Source: Micromonospora olivasterospora
GTDB taxonomy: Bacteria; Actinomycetota; Actinomycetes; Mycobacteriales; Micromonosporaceae
Assembly: GCF_007830265.1 (NCBI RefSeq)
Contig: NZ_VLKE01000001.1
Coordinates: forward strand, 62,001 to 126,000
DNA length: 64,000 nucleotides
Direction: 5' to 3'
In this document: piece by piece, positions 11,708 through 19,767 of the stretch
Layout of the letters: each line of letters starts with the position of its first letter
How positions within the stretch are numbered: position 1 is the stretch's first letter
Translations under genes and position numbers: made by a program
The notes under the pieces: model-generated
The model's input: only the letters and a program-made list of their open reading frames with translations
The model's database searches: none
Told to the model about the DNA's origin: nothing

Positions 11708-12515
11708 GGAGGCGGACGCGCCGCCGACTGTCGCGCCGGCACGCTTCTGCCCGGTGCTGGTCATCCTGTCGCCGCCCCGGTGCGGTTCCACGGCGCTGGC
11801 CCGCGCGTTCTGGCGGCACCCGGCGTTCCGCTGGTACGTCCACGAGCCGTACGACCGGGCGTACCACCGGGGCGCGGGACCGGCGGCGGCGCGCGCGGCG
11901 TTGGCGGAGCCGCTGGAGGTCGGGCGGCCCGGCGCGACCGGCCTGGTCGTCAAGGAGATGACCTTCCAGGCCGGCGCGGGCCTGGCCGACCTGCTGCGGG
12001 CCGCGACGCTGCCGGTCGTCGTCCCGGTCCGGGATCCCCGCCTCGCCGTGCGGTCCCGGGCCCGGCAGCGGGCACTGGCCGGGCAGCCCGCCGCCTTCCC
12101 GGCCGTCGAGTCCGGATGGCCCGACCTGGCCGCCGCGCTGGACCTGATGCGCGCCACCGCCGTGCCGTACGTCGTGGTGGAGTTCACCGCGCTGCGGCGC
12201 CGGCCGGCCGCGCTGCTGCCGGTGCTCTGCCGCCAGCTCGGCCTCGGCTTCACCCCCGACCTGCTGTCCTGGCCCGCGCGCGCCGGCCTGCCGCTGGGCC
12301 AGCTCGGCGCGGAACAGCGCCACTGGTACGACCGGGCCCTGTCCAGCAGCCGGTTCGTCGCCGACGACGAGCGGCCGCCCGGGCCGGACGACGTCCCCGC
12401 GCCGCTGCGTCCGCACCTCGCCGAGTGGCTCGACGTGTACCGGCGGGCGATGCGCGACCCGCACGCCGTCGGCCCGGCCCCCGCCGGCCCGTCGCTCGCC
12501 GGGCGACTGCCGTGA
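11694..12515 (+). CDS. Sulfotransferase-like protein
   Basis: A 273-residue protein whose N-terminus (VILSPPRCGSTALARAF) has the PAPS-binding P-loop form of sulfotransferases, where sulfate donors bind through the PRCGST loop. A second donor-contact region, VVVPVRDPRLAVRSRAR, matches the 3'-phosphate-binding R-DP motif. The rest, including HWYDRALSSSRF near the C-terminus, is poorly conserved by eye, so the acceptor is unknown. It starts inside the end of the M20 gene and its stop overlaps the next start as GTGA, so it is translationally coupled to both. O-sulfation of the metabolite is one possibility. Confidence 0.65.
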   Translation: MSLVEEADAPPTVAPARFCPVLVILSPPRCGSTALARAFWRHPAFRWYVHEPYDRAYHRGAGPAAARAALAEPLEVGRPGATGLVVKEMTFQAGAGLADLLRAATLPVVVPVRDPRLAVRSRARQRALAGQPAAFPAVESGWPDLAAALDLMRATAVPYVVVEFTALRRRPAALLPVLCRQLGLGFTPDLLSWPARAGLPLGQLGAEQRHWYDRALSSSRFVADDERPPGPDDVPAPLRPHLAEWLDVYRRAMRDPHAVGPAPAGPSLAGRLP

Positions 12516-13012
12516 GCCGGTTCGCCGGGGCGGTGCGCCCCGCCGCCCACGCCGACGTCCCCGCGATCACCGAGGTCTACAACCAGGCCGTGCGGGACCG
12601 GATCGCCACCTGCGACCTGAGCGACGTCCCCGAGGACGGCCGGCACGCCTGGCTCGACCGGCACCACCACCCGTACGGGGTGTTCGTGGCCGAGGAGGGC
12701 GGCGGGGTGCGCGGCTGGGTGACGCTCGCGCCGTACGACCAGAAGCCCTGCTTCCACCGCACCGCCACCTTCTCCACGTACGTGCACCGCGACTGGCGGG
12801 GCCGTGGCGTCGGCAGCGCGCTGCGGGTGTTCATGATCGACGAGGCGCGGCGGCGCGGCTTCCACGCGCTGGTCAACCGCGTGTGGTCCAACAACGAGGC
12901 CAGCATCGCGTTCGCCAAGCGGTTCGGCTTCACCCAGGTGGGCCACATGCCCGAGCTGGTCCACATCGACGGCGAGTACGTCGACTGCCTGTTCTTCCAG
13001 CTGCTCCTGTAG
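12512..13012 (+). CDS. GNAT N-acetyltransferase, phosphinothricin-acetyltransferase type
   Basis: A 166-residue Gcn5-related acyltransferase close in pattern to Pat/Bar-type enzymes. It opens AVRPAAHADVPAITEVYNQAV. The acetyl-CoA-binding motif A is TYVHRDWRGRGVGSALRVF, followed by NRVWSNNEASIAFAKRFGF. Members acetylate amines of antibiotics or amino acids. The GTG start overlaps the preceding stop by four bases and the gene precedes a glycosyltransferase by 29 bases. Acylation of an amino sugar or of diaminopropionate is a reasonable guess given the neighbours. A resistance function by acetylation is an alternative. Confidence 0.85.
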   Translation: MSRFAGAVRPAAHADVPAITEVYNQAVRDRIATCDLSDVPEDGRHAWLDRHHHPYGVFVAEEGGGVRGWVTLAPYDQKPCFHRTATFSTYVHRDWRGRGVGSALRVFMIDEARRRGFHALVNRVWSNNEASIAFAKRFGFTQVGHMPELVHIDGEYVDCLFFQLLL

Positions 13013-13041
13013 GGACGTCCCGGCGGCAGAGAGGACTCTTC

Positions 13042-14211
13042 ATGCGCGTGTTGTTCGTGGTGGTGCCCGGCGTCGGCCACCTGTACCCGCTCGTGCCGCT
13101 GGCCTGGGCGTTCCGCGCCGCCGGGCACGACGTGCTGGTGGCGGTGGCCGAGCACGCCGACAGGGCGGCCGCCTCCGGCCTCACCGTGGTCGACCCGGCG
13201 CCCGGGCTCGACCTGATGGCGGCGATGGGGCAGGCGCTGCGCGAGAACCCGGAGCTGGCGGCCGTCGTCCAGCGGCCGATGCGCGACCCCGCGGACTGGG
13301 CGGCGCACTTCGCGGCGGTGAACCGGCCGCTGGTGGCCGGCGCGGTGGAGCTGGCCCGGCGCTGGCGGCCCGACCTGGTGCTCTTCGACCACGCCTGCAC
13401 CGCCGGGCTGATCGCCGCCGCCGCCGCGGGCGCGCCCGCCGTGCAGCAGATCCTGGGCGTGTTCCGCAGCCGCGGGCTGCACGAGCGTACGGCCGCCCAC
13501 CTGGCCGACGTGTGGCGCCCCCTCGGCGTGACCGAGGTCGCCCCGCCGGTGGCCACGCTCGAGTACATGCCGCCCGGCATGATGACCGGCGAGCCGGAGG
13601 GCCGGTTCACCCGGTTCGTGCCGTACACCGGCGGCGGCGTGCTGCCCGACTGGCTGCGGCGGCGGCCGGACCGCCCCCGCGTCGCGGTGACCCTCGGCAC
13701 GATCGCCCCGCAGCGGCAGGGGATCGGCCAGCTCGCACCGCTCGTCGCCGCCGCGGCCGAGGTGGACGCGGAGTTCGTGCTCGCGCTGGGCCACCTGGAC
13801 CCGGCGCCGCTGGGCCCGCTGCCGCCCAACGTCCGCGCCGCCGGGTGGGTGCCGCTGGACCCGCTGCTGGCCACCTGCGCGGCCGTCGTCCATCACGGGG
13901 GCGCCAGCACCATGCTGACGGCCATCACCCACGGCGTGCCGCAACTGGTGATCCTGGCCCCGGGCGACACCATCCGGCCGCTGATGGGCGAGGCGCTGCG
14001 CCGCAGCGGGGCCGGCCTGGTGGCCGGTCCCGCCGAGGTGGACGCGGCCCTGATCCGACGCCTGCTGACCGACGAGGGGCTGCGCGCCGCCACCGGGCGG
14101 GTGCGGGCCGAGAACCTGGCCCTGCCGACGCCCGCCGACACGGTCGCCTGGCTCGAGGACCTGCTGGTGCGGCAGGGAACGGTGGACGGCAGCCATGCGG
14201 TTCTTCACTGA
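13042..14211 (+). CDS. GT1-family natural-product glycosyltransferase
   Basis: A 389-residue GT-B glycosyltransferase of the CalG/EryCIII-type family. The N-terminal acceptor domain starts MRVLFVVVPGVGHLYPLVPLA. The C-terminal donor domain carries VHHGGASTMLTAITHGVPQL, the nucleotide-sugar-binding signature. The linker region PRVAVTLGTIAPQ is also typical. Its 3' end overlaps the UDP-glucose dehydrogenase gene by 17 bases, placing it in the sugar operon, so it probably attaches the aminopentose made by that operon to the enediyne core. It is the only glycosyltransferase seen in the window. Confidence 0.92.
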   Translation: MRVLFVVVPGVGHLYPLVPLAWAFRAAGHDVLVAVAEHADRAAASGLTVVDPAPGLDLMAAMGQALRENPELAAVVQRPMRDPADWAAHFAAVNRPLVAGAVELARRWRPDLVLFDHACTAGLIAAAAAGAPAVQQILGVFRSRGLHERTAAHLADVWRPLGVTEVAPPVATLEYMPPGMMTGEPEGRFTRFVPYTGGGVLPDWLRRRPDRPRVAVTLGTIAPQRQGIGQLAPLVAAAAEVDAEFVLALGHLDPAPLGPLPPNVRAAGWVPLDPLLATCAAVVHHGGASTMLTAITHGVPQLVILAPGDTIRPLMGEALRRSGAGLVAGPAEVDAALIRRLLTDEGLRAATGRVRAENLALPTPADTVAWLEDLLVRQGTVDGSHAVLH

Positions 14212-15547
14212 CCGCCGCCCGCTGCGGGTGGCCGTCGTCGGCTTCGGCCACGTCGGCGCCTGCCTGGGCGTCACCCTCGCCGGCCGGGGGATGACGGTGA
14301 CCGGCATCGACACCGACGCGGCGCTGGTCGCGGAGCTGCGCGCCGGCCGGTGCCGGCTGCGCGAGCCGGGTCTGGCGGAGGTGCTGGCCGCGCTACGGGA
14401 CTCGCCCCGGCTGCGGCTGAGCACCGGGTACGGCGCCGTCGCCGACGCCGACGTCGTCGTGCTCACCGTCGGCACCCCGCTGGGCGACGCCGGCGCCGTG
14501 GTCGCGGACCACCTCGAACAGTCCTGCCGCGCGCTGGCGCCGCGGCTGCGTGCGGGGCAACTCGTCGTCGTCAAGAGCACCGTCCCGCCCGGTACGACCC
14601 GCCGGGTGCTGGCCCCGCTGCTGGAGGGCGGCGGGCTGCGGCAGGGGCGGGACTTCGGCCTGGCGTACTGCCCGGAGCGGCTGGCCGAGGGGACCGCCCT
14701 GCGGGACCTGCGCGAGCTGCCGGTGGTGGTGGGCGGGCTCGACGCGGACAGTGCCGCGGCGGCCGTCGCGTTCTGGAAGGAGGCCCTCGACGTGCCGGTC
14801 CACGTCGTGCCGGACGCGGAGACCGCGGAGATCGTCAAGCTGGCCACGAACTGGTGGATCGACGTCAACATCGCGGTGGCCAACGAGCTGGCCCGGTTCT
14901 GCGCGGCGTACGACACCGACGTGCTGGAGGTCGTCGGGGCGGCGAACGCCCTGCCCAAGGGCACGGGCCGGGTGAACCTGCTGCTGCCCGGCGTCGGCGT
15001 CGGCGGCTCCTGCCTGACCAAGGACCCGTGGATCGCCTGGCGGGCGGCGGACGCCCACGGCGTGGAGCTCGAGACGGTGGCCACGGCGCGCCGGGTGAAC
15101 GACGCGATGCCGGCGCGCTGCGGCGCGCTCATCGCCGCCGAGCTGGCCCGGCTGGGCAGCGACCCCGCCGCGTCGACCGTCGCCGTCCTCGGCCTGGCGT
15201 ACAAGAACGACACCGGGGACCTGCGCCACACCCCGGTGCGCGGCGTGGTGGACACCCTCCGGTCGGCGGGCGCCGCGATCCGCCTGCACGACCCGCTCGC
15301 CGACCCCGACGAGGTGCGGGCGTGCTTCGGCCAGCGCCCCGTCCCGACGCTCGACGAGGCGGTGACCGGCGCGGACTGCGTCGCCGTGCTCGCCGGCCAC
15401 CGGCAGTACCGGGAGCTGGACTACGTCGCGCTGCGCGACAGGGTCGCCATGCCGTGCCTGGTCTTCGACGGGCGGCTGCACCTGCCCCCGCCCACGATCG
15501 CCGACCTGCTCGGGCTCGGCTACGCGTACCGGGGGGTGGGGCGGTGA
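14195..15547 (+). CDS. UDP-glucose 6-dehydrogenase family
   Basis: A 450-residue UDP-glucose/GDP-mannose dehydrogenase. The NAD-binding VAVVGFGHVGACLGVTLAG opens the protein and VKSTVPPGTTRRVL follows. The central TAEIVKLATNWWIDVNIAVA is family-typical. The catalytic cysteine is Cys273 in GVGGSCLTKDP, and the C-terminal UDP-binding domain starts near VAVLGLAYKNDTGDLR. It would oxidise UDP-glucose to UDP-glucuronate, the first step of antibiotic pentose pathways such as CalS8 and MdpA1. The gene overlaps the glycosyltransferase upstream and the decarboxylase downstream (GTGA). Confidence 0.92.
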   Translation: MRFFTDRRPLRVAVVGFGHVGACLGVTLAGRGMTVTGIDTDAALVAELRAGRCRLREPGLAEVLAALRDSPRLRLSTGYGAVADADVVVLTVGTPLGDAGAVVADHLEQSCRALAPRLRAGQLVVVKSTVPPGTTRRVLAPLLEGGGLRQGRDFGLAYCPERLAEGTALRDLRELPVVVGGLDADSAAAAVAFWKEALDVPVHVVPDAETAEIVKLATNWWIDVNIAVANELARFCAAYDTDVLEVVGAANALPKGTGRVNLLLPGVGVGGSCLTKDPWIAWRAADAHGVELETVATARRVNDAMPARCGALIAAELARLGSDPAASTVAVLGLAYKNDTGDLRHTPVRGVVDTLRSAGAAIRLHDPLADPDEVRACFGQRPVPTLDEAVTGADCVAVLAGHRQYRELDYVALRDRVAMPCLVFDGRLHLPPPTIADLLGLGYAYRGVGR

Positions 15548-16542
15548 GGCCGCTCGACGTCGTCACCGGCGGCTCCGGGTTCCTCGGCAGCCACCTCGTC
15601 GAACGCCTGGCCCGCGCGGGCCGGCGGGTGGTCAGCTACGACCTCGCTCCCCCGCCGCCCGACCTGGACTGTGACCCGTCGGCGGTGCGACACGTCACGG
15701 GCGACATCCGCGACCCGACCGCGCTGCGGCGGCTGGTCACCGACGAGGTGGACACCGTCTACCACCTGTCCGCGATGGTGGGCGTCGACCGCTACCTCCG
15801 CTCGCCGCTCGACGTGATCGACGTCAACCTGCTCGGCACCCGCGCCGTCCTGCAACGGGCCCTCGAGGTCGGCGCCCGCGTCGTCGTGGCCAGCACCAGC
15901 GAGGTGTACGGCCGGAACCCGGCGGTGCCCTGGGCGGAGGACGCGGACCGGGTGCTCGGCAGCACCGCGACGGACCGGTGGTCGTACTCCACCAGCAAGG
16001 CCCTGGCCGAGCACCTGACCCTCGCCTTCGCCCGCGAGCTGGGGCTGCGGACGACCGTGCTGCGGTACTTCAACGTCTACGGGCCCCGGCAGCGGCCCGC
16101 CTACGTGGTCAGCGGGACGGTGCACCGGCTGCTGCGGGGCCTGCCGCCGCTGCTGTACGACGGCGGCGCCCAGACGCGCGCGTTCACGTACGTCGACGAC
16201 GCGGTTACCGGGACGCTGCTGGCGGCGGCGCACCCGGCCGCCGACGGCGAGGTCTTCAACATCGGCAGCGACCGGGAGACGACCGTGGCCGAGCTGGTCC
16301 GGCTCGCCGGCGAGCTGGCCGGCGTCGACACCCCGCCGTTGCCCGTCGACACCGACCGGGCCCTCGGCGGCCGGTACGAGGACATCCCCCGCCGCGTCCC
16401 GGACGTCGGCAAGGCCCGGCGCCTGCTGTCGTTCCGCTGCGCGACGCCCCTGCCCGAGGGGCTGCGGCGCACGATCGAGTGGGCCCGGCGCAGCCCGTGG
16501 TGGACGGACTCGCCGGTCGCGGACGCCGGGGCCCGGACGTGA
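15544..16542 (+). CDS. NAD-dependent epimerase/dehydratase, probable UDP-glucuronate decarboxylase
   Basis: A 332-residue extended short-chain dehydrogenase/reductase. It has the NAD motif TGGSGFLGSHLVERL, HLSAMVGVDRYL, the catalytic set STSEVYG and YSTSKALAEH, and RYFNVYGPRQRP. The nearest roles are UDP-glucuronate decarboxylase (UXS, CalS9, MdpA2), giving UDP-xylose or its 4-keto form, or a simple 4-epimerase. The decarboxylase reading is favoured by the adjacent UDP-glucose dehydrogenase and the pyridoxal-phosphate aminotransferase that would need the 4-ketopentose. The GTG start overlaps the previous stop by four bases and the stop overlaps the next GTG in the same way. Confidence 0.88.
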   Translation: MRPLDVVTGGSGFLGSHLVERLARAGRRVVSYDLAPPPPDLDCDPSAVRHVTGDIRDPTALRRLVTDEVDTVYHLSAMVGVDRYLRSPLDVIDVNLLGTRAVLQRALEVGARVVVASTSEVYGRNPAVPWAEDADRVLGSTATDRWSYSTSKALAEHLTLAFARELGLRTTVLRYFNVYGPRQRPAYVVSGTVHRLLRGLPPLLYDGGAQTRAFTYVDDAVTGTLLAAAHPAADGEVFNIGSDRETTVAELVRLAGELAGVDTPPLPVDTDRALGGRYEDIPRRVPDVGKARRLLSFRCATPLPEGLRRTIEWARRSPWWTDSPVADAGART

Positions 16543-17678
16543 GCGGGCGGCCGATGATCCCGCTGCTGAGGCCGGCGATGTCCCCCGAGGTGCCGGCCCG
16601 GGTGGCCCGCGTGATCGACAGCGGACTCGTCGGGCACGGGCCGGTGGTGGAGGAGTTCGAGCGGGCGCTGCGGGCCCGCGTCGGCAACCCCTACCTGGCG
16701 GCCGTCAACAGCGGGTCCTCGGCGCTGCACCTGGCGCTGCGCCTGGTCGCGGACCGGCCGGGCGGCGACGGCCGCCGCCGCGACGAGGTGCTCGCCACGC
16801 CGCTGACCTTCGAGGCGTCCAACTGGGCCGTGCTCGCCAACGGGCTGCGCCTGCGCTGGGTGGACGTCGACCCGGCCTCGCTCAACGTGGACCTCGACGA
16901 CCTGGAGCGCAAGCTGTCGCCGGCCACCCGCGCGGTCGTCGTGGTGCACTGGGGCGGCTACCCCGTCGACCTGCGGCGACTCGCCACGATCCTCGACCGC
17001 GCCGAGGCCGCCTGGGGCCACCGGCCCGCCGCGGTGGAGGACTGCGCCCACGCCTGGGGGTCGACGTTCGAGGGGCGCCCGCTGGGCAACCACGGCAACC
17101 TCTGCGTGTTCAGCTTCCACGCCATCAAGCACCTCACCTGCGGCAGCGGCGGCCTGCTCGTGGCTGCGGACGACGAGACGTACCGGCGGGCCCGGCTGCT
17201 GCGCTGGTACGGCATCGACCGCTCGGCCGACCGGGTCCACGGCGACTACGACGTGGCGGAGTGGGGCTACAACTTCCACCTCAACGAGATCGAGGCCGCG
17301 ATCGGCCTGGCGAACCTCGACCTGGTCGACGCCAACGTCCGCGCCCACCGGGACAACGCCGCCTACTACGACCGGGAGCTGGCCGGCGTCGCCGGGGTGG
17401 AGCTGACCGAGCGACGCCCCGACCGGGAGTCGTCGTACTGGCTGTACCCGCTGAAGGTGCGCGACCGGCCGGCGTTCATGCGCCGGATGACCGCGGCGGG
17501 GATCATGACCAGCGTCGTCATCCGGCGCAACGACGCCCACAGCTGCGTCAGGGACGCCGCCACCGACCTGCCCGGGCTGGACCGGGTCCACGAGCGGATG
17601 GTGCACATCCCCGTCGGCTGGTGGCTGTCGGAGCGGGACCGGGAGCACGTCGTGCGGACGATCAGGGCGGGCTGGTGA
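16539..17678 (+). CDS. DegT/DnrJ/EryC1/StrS aminotransferase
   Basis: A 379-residue pyridoxal-phosphate sugar aminotransferase. It has NSGSSALHLALRL at the cofactor phosphate region and AVEDCAHAWGS with the ring-stacking and Asp residues. The Schiff-base lysine is Lys197 in FSFHAIKHLTCGSGG, and WGYNFHLNEIEAAIG is the family substrate loop. In this setting it should convert a UDP-4-ketopentose to a 4-aminopentose, as CalS13 or MdpA4 do in enediyne pathways. An in-frame ATG at 16554 is an alternative start. Coupled by GTGA overlaps on both sides. Confidence 0.92.
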   Translation: MSGRPMIPLLRPAMSPEVPARVARVIDSGLVGHGPVVEEFERALRARVGNPYLAAVNSGSSALHLALRLVADRPGGDGRRRDEVLATPLTFEASNWAVLANGLRLRWVDVDPASLNVDLDDLERKLSPATRAVVVVHWGGYPVDLRRLATILDRAEAAWGHRPAAVEDCAHAWGSTFEGRPLGNHGNLCVFSFHAIKHLTCGSGGLLVAADDETYRRARLLRWYGIDRSADRVHGDYDVAEWGYNFHLNEIEAAIGLANLDLVDANVRAHRDNAAYYDRELAGVAGVELTERRPDRESSYWLYPLKVRDRPAFMRRMTAAGIMTSVVIRRNDAHSCVRDAATDLPGLDRVHERMVHIPVGWWLSERDREHVVRTIRAGW

Positions 17679-18898
17679 CCACGATGGACTGTCGGATCTG
17701 CGGCGGCACGGTGACCGAGTTCCTGGACCTGGGGCGGCAGCCCTCGGCGAACCGGTTCGTCCCGCCCGGGCGGGCCGCCGAGGAGCCGCTGTTCCCGCTG
17801 GCCGTCGGCGCCTGCGGCGGGTGCACGATGGTGCAGCTCACCACGGAGGTGCCGCGGGAGCTGAAATACCACGACGAGTACCCGTACCGGGCCTCCGGGT
17901 CGGCGCTGCACCGGGAGCACTTCGCCCGCGCCGCGCGCGACCTGCTGCGCACCGAGCTGACCGGGCCGGACCCGTTCGTGGTGGAGGTCGGCTGCAACGA
18001 CGGCGTCATGCTCGGCACGATCGCCGACGCCGGCGTACGGCACCTGGGCGTCGACCCGGCCGCCGAGGTGGCGGCGCTCGCGGCGGCGCGGGGCGTGCGG
18101 GTGCTCACCGACTGGTTCGAGGCGCGTACGGCCGCCGCCGTCCGGGCCGTCCACGGCCCCGCCGACGTGGTGTTCGGCGCCAACACGATCTGCCACCTGC
18201 CGTACCTGGGCTCGGTGCTGGCCGGCGTCGACACCCTGCTCACCGCGGACGGCGTGTTCGTGTTCGAGGAGCCCTACCTGGGCACGATCGTCGAGCGGAC
18301 GGCGTTCGACCAGATCTACGACGAGCACGTCTTCTACTTCACCGTCCGCTCGGTGCGGGAGCTGGCCCGCCGGTTCGGCTTCGAGCTGGTCGACGTGGCG
18401 CCCACGCCCCTGCACGGCGGGGAGCTGCGCTACACCCTCGCGCGGCCGGGCCGGCGGCGGCCGTCGCCCGCCGTGGAGCAGTGGCTCGACCGCGAGCGGG
18501 CCACCGGGCTGGCCCACCCGCGCACCGTCGAGCGGTTCGCCGAGGCGGTGCGCCGGGTGCGGACCGACCTGGTGGCCACCCTGGAGCGGCTGGCCGCCGA
18601 GGGCCGGCGGGTCGTCGGGTACGGCGCGCCGGGCAAGAGCACGACGGTCACGAACTACTGCGGCATCGGGCCGGCGCTGCTGCCGTTCATCTGCGACTCC
18701 ACGCCCGCCAAGCAGGGCCGGGTGGTGCCGGGCGCGCGCATCCCGATCGCGCCGCCGGAGGCGTTCCGCGCGCCGTACCCGGACTTCGCCCTGTTGTTCG
18801 CCTGGAACCACGCCGAGGAGATCATGGCGAAGGAGCGCGACTTCGCCGAGCGGGGCGGGCGCTGGATCGTCTACGTGCCGCGGGTGCAGGTGCTCTGA
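17675..18898 (+). CDS. NDP-sugar C-methyltransferase (TylCIII/NovU type)
   Basis: A 407-residue three-domain sugar C-methyltransferase. The N-terminal zinc domain has CRICGG and ACGGC cysteine pairs. The central SAM domain has VVEVGCNDGVMLGTIADAG. The C-terminal domain has VVGYGAPGKSTTVTNYCGIG, characteristic of TcaB9/TylCIII/MdpA3-type enzymes. These methylate C-3 of a 4-keto sugar nucleotide. Together with the three preceding enzymes this gives a route to a C-methylated 4-aminopentose like madurosamine. The start is GTG 17675, or ATG 17684; the former overlaps the aminotransferase stop. It is the last rightward gene of the sugar operon. Confidence 0.92.
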   Translation: MTTMDCRICGGTVTEFLDLGRQPSANRFVPPGRAAEEPLFPLAVGACGGCTMVQLTTEVPRELKYHDEYPYRASGSALHREHFARAARDLLRTELTGPDPFVVEVGCNDGVMLGTIADAGVRHLGVDPAAEVAALAAARGVRVLTDWFEARTAAAVRAVHGPADVVFGANTICHLPYLGSVLAGVDTLLTADGVFVFEEPYLGTIVERTAFDQIYDEHVFYFTVRSVRELARRFGFELVDVAPTPLHGGELRYTLARPGRRRPSPAVEQWLDRERATGLAHPRTVERFAEAVRRVRTDLVATLERLAAEGRRVVGYGAPGKSTTVTNYCGIGPALLPFICDSTPAKQGRVVPGARIPIAPPEAFRAPYPDFALLFAWNHAEEIMAKERDFAERGGRWIVYVPRVQVL

Positions 18899-18925
18899 CC
18901 CGGCCCGCGGCACCCGGTCCGGCGA

Positions 18926-19651
18926 CTATGCCGCGACGCCCACGAACAGGCCGCGCCCGGACGGGACCGCGTCGGGCAGATACTCCACCCGGCAGCCGGC
19001 GGCCCGGAACGCCGCCGCGTAGTCGTCGTACGCGAACAGGGTCAGCCGTTGCACGTGCCGGAAGTGCCGTACCCCGCCGGCGTCCGCGACGAGGTAGTGC
19101 GTCTCCTGCCGGGCCACGTCCCCCTCCCGGACGGAGTGGGAGAGCCGGGCCACCGTCCGCTGCGGCCCGCGCACCACGTCGTCGCCGACGTATCCGTCGA
19201 GGAACCGGTCGGGGAACCACCACGGCTCGACCAGCAGGACGCCGCCGGGGGTCAGGTGCCGCGCCATCCGCCCGACCGCGGCGGTCAGCTCCCGCGTGCT
19301 GGACAGGTAGCCCAGGGCGCTGTACAGGCAGCAGACGGCGTCGAAGCGGTGGCCCAGGTCGAGGCCCAGCATGTCGGCCTCGTGGATCGGCACCCCGGGG
19401 AGCTTGCCCCGGGCGACGGCGCACATGTCGGGCGAGACGTCGACGCCCTCGACGTGGTCGAACATCGCCCGCAGCGGAACGAGGTGCCCGCCCGTGCCGC
19501 AGGCGACGTCGAGCAGCGACGCCGCGTCGGGCCGTCGGGCGCGGACCAGGTCGGTCACCAGGGCGGCCTCGGCGGCGTACGGCTTGCCGCGGCCCTCGTA
19601 GACCAGGTCGTACAGGTCGCTCATCTGCGGCCCGTAGGCGCTGTTGCTCAC
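18926..19651 (-). CDS. Amino-sugar N-methyltransferase-like SAM enzyme (TylM1/DesVI type)
   Basis: A 241-residue class I methyltransferase beginning YGPQMSDLYDLVYEGRGKPYAAEA, which closely follows the opening of TylM1/DesVI-type N,N-dimethyltransferases. The SAM site is LLDVACGTGGHLVPL and the loop CCLYSALGYL follows. It converges with the C-methyltransferase gene, adjacent to the aminopentose operon. It could methylate the sugar amino group, as MdpA5 is thought to do. The GTG start at 19651 encodes MSNSAYG. Confidence 0.85.
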   Translation of the reverse strand: MSNSAYGPQMSDLYDLVYEGRGKPYAAEAALVTDLVRARRPDAASLLDVACGTGGHLVPLRAMFDHVEGVDVSPDMCAVARGKLPGVPIHEADMLGLDLGHRFDAVCCLYSALGYLSSTRELTAAVGRMARHLTPGGVLLVEPWWFPDRFLDGYVGDDVVRGPQRTVARLSHSVREGDVARQETHYLVADAGGVRHFRHVQRLTLFAYDDYAAAFRAAGCRVEYLPDAVPSGRGLFVGVAA

Positions 19652-19767
19652 GCCGATCCTCCACCCTCGACTGCCAACCTCACCGTTCGGCTGATACTAT
19701 ATCAATCTAAAGCGTCCTCGCCGCGCCAACACGGCGGCCCGCGCCGCCGCCTGACCCGAGGAGTTCC
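19652..19767. promoter_or_regulatory. Divergent promoter, N-methyltransferase / methyltransferase
   Basis: A short divergent spacer with an AT-rich core at 19690-19710 containing ctgatactatatcaatcta. It probably carries back-to-back -10 elements. A ribosome site gaggag precedes the rightward start. No SARP-like repeat is seen here. Confidence 0.35.
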
